Positions 14,534-14,799 of a stretch of DNA of 14,799 bases are shown here, piece by piece. Origin of the DNA: Paracoccaceae bacterium. GTDB lineage: Bacteria; Pseudomonadota; Alphaproteobacteria; Rhodobacterales; Rhodobacteraceae. The position numbers were made by a program, and so were the translations under genes. The notes beneath the pieces were generated by a model. That model did not search any database. It worked only from the letters and a program-made list of their open reading frames with translations, and was not told where the DNA came from. The stretch lies in the NCBI GenBank assembly GCA_007134405.1, contig SLKW01000418.1, positions 1-14,799 on the forward strand. Reading direction: 5' to 3'. Numbering within the stretch: position 1 is the stretch's first letter; each line of letters opens with the position of its first letter.

Positions 14534-14543
14534 CTGACGTCAG
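14534..14543. promoter_or_regulatory. 10-bp palindrome CTGACGTCAG
   Basis: A perfect palindrome in the convergent gap between the ABC operon and the capsule-export ATPase gene. It shares the core TGACGTCA with the palindrome at 5670-5679 upstream of the cupin gene. A regulator site is possible but unproven, and the convergent position is unusual for one. Confidence 0.25.
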
Positions 14544-14599
14544 ACCGCGGGGTAGTCTCAGGTCAAATACGAAGCGCTCCAGGAACGGCGCCGTCGTCT

Positions 14600-14799
14600 T
14601 CAGGCCATCAGTTCCTCATGCCGTCGGATCGCATCGTCGACATCGGCATAATATTCCAGCTTGCCCTCATTCAGCACGAGCCCGCTGTCGCAGAAATTCC
14701 GCATGTCGTTGAGCGAGTGGCTCACAAGGATCGCCGTCGCATTCTCCAACCTGGCGCGGAAGACCTCCTTGCTCTTGCGCTTGAACCGAGCGTCGCCCA
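14600..14799 (-). CDS. Capsular polysaccharide export ABC ATPase, C-terminal part (KpsT type; runs off right edge)
   Basis: Reading leftward from the window end, 65 codons are open to a TGA at 14602-14600. They begin GDARFKRKSKEVF, the segment that directly follows Walker B in polysaccharide/teichoic-acid export ATPases (DExLxVGDxxF), then ILVSHSLNDMRNFCDSGLVL with the switch histidine in VSHS, and end LEYYADVDDAIRRHEELMA, the typical KpsT/CtrD/BexD-like tail. The protein would work with KpsM-type permease to export a capsule or related polysaccharide across the inner membrane. The rest of the gene and any glycan locus lie outside the window. The family call is good; capsule versus O-antigen export is less certain, but the short tail without a carbohydrate-binding domain favours capsule. 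Confidence 0.8.
   Translation of the reverse strand, partial: GDARFKRKSKEVFRARLENATAILVSHSLNDMRNFCDSGLVLNEGKLEYYADVDDAIRRHEELMA

Noticed and set aside
14527..14712. 61-codon plus-strand frame near the right edge
   Set aside because: Mostly antisense to the KpsT-type C-terminus, no ribosome site, no recognisable content.

Overview
The window is GC-rich chromosomal DNA from an alphaproteobacterium, most likely a member of the Rhodobacterales (Rhodobacteraceae). The evidence is a malyl-CoA/beta-methylmalyl-CoA lyase that closely resembles my recollection of Rhodobacter Mcl1, an HNH nuclease and a DgcN/DgcA pair of the kinds found in that order, and strong GC3 bias that creates long antisense shadow frames. 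I see no transposase, integrase, CRISPR array, tRNA or rRNA. Every gap between genes is shorter than 300 bases.

Layout. At the left edge lies the N-terminal two thirds of the SRP GTPase gene ffh (minus strand, running off the window). Positions 982-3869 hold a leftward three-gene operon, dgcN - dgcA - D-amino-acid transaminase. Divergent from it, and sharing a 197-base regulatory gap with two inverted repeats, is mcl1 (4067-5026, plus), an enzyme of the ethylmalonyl-CoA pathway. Next come a small Mn-cupin of the hydroxynitrile-lyase-like family (minus) and glucose-6-phosphate isomerase pgi (minus). A short AlkA-type DNA glycosylase and a phospholipase/carboxylesterase-like hydrolase form a tight plus-strand pair, followed by a single HNH endonuclease gene with its own recognisable promoter. 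From 9910 to 14441 a complete branched-chain/hydrophobic-amino-acid type ABC uptake operon (binding protein, two permeases, two ATPases) runs rightward with overlapping genes. At the right edge is the C-terminus of a capsular-polysaccharide-export ATPase (KpsT type, minus), entering from a locus outside the window.

How the genes work together. The most notable unit is dgcN-dgcA-dat. By family knowledge, DgcN N-acetylates D-glutamate with acetyl-CoA, DgcA racemises N-acetyl-D-Glu to N-acetyl-L-Glu, and a deacetylase (not in this window) releases L-Glu. The third gene, a D-amino-acid transaminase with an altered carboxylate-binding motif, would give a second route from D-amino acids to 2-oxo acids. 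The residues visible in DgcA also fit L-Ala-D/L-Glu dipeptide epimerase activity, so peptidoglycan-derived substrates are a real alternative. The ABC operon probably imports a small amino-acid-like or carboxylic solute that cannot be named from sequence alone. The other genes are ordinary metabolic or maintenance functions.
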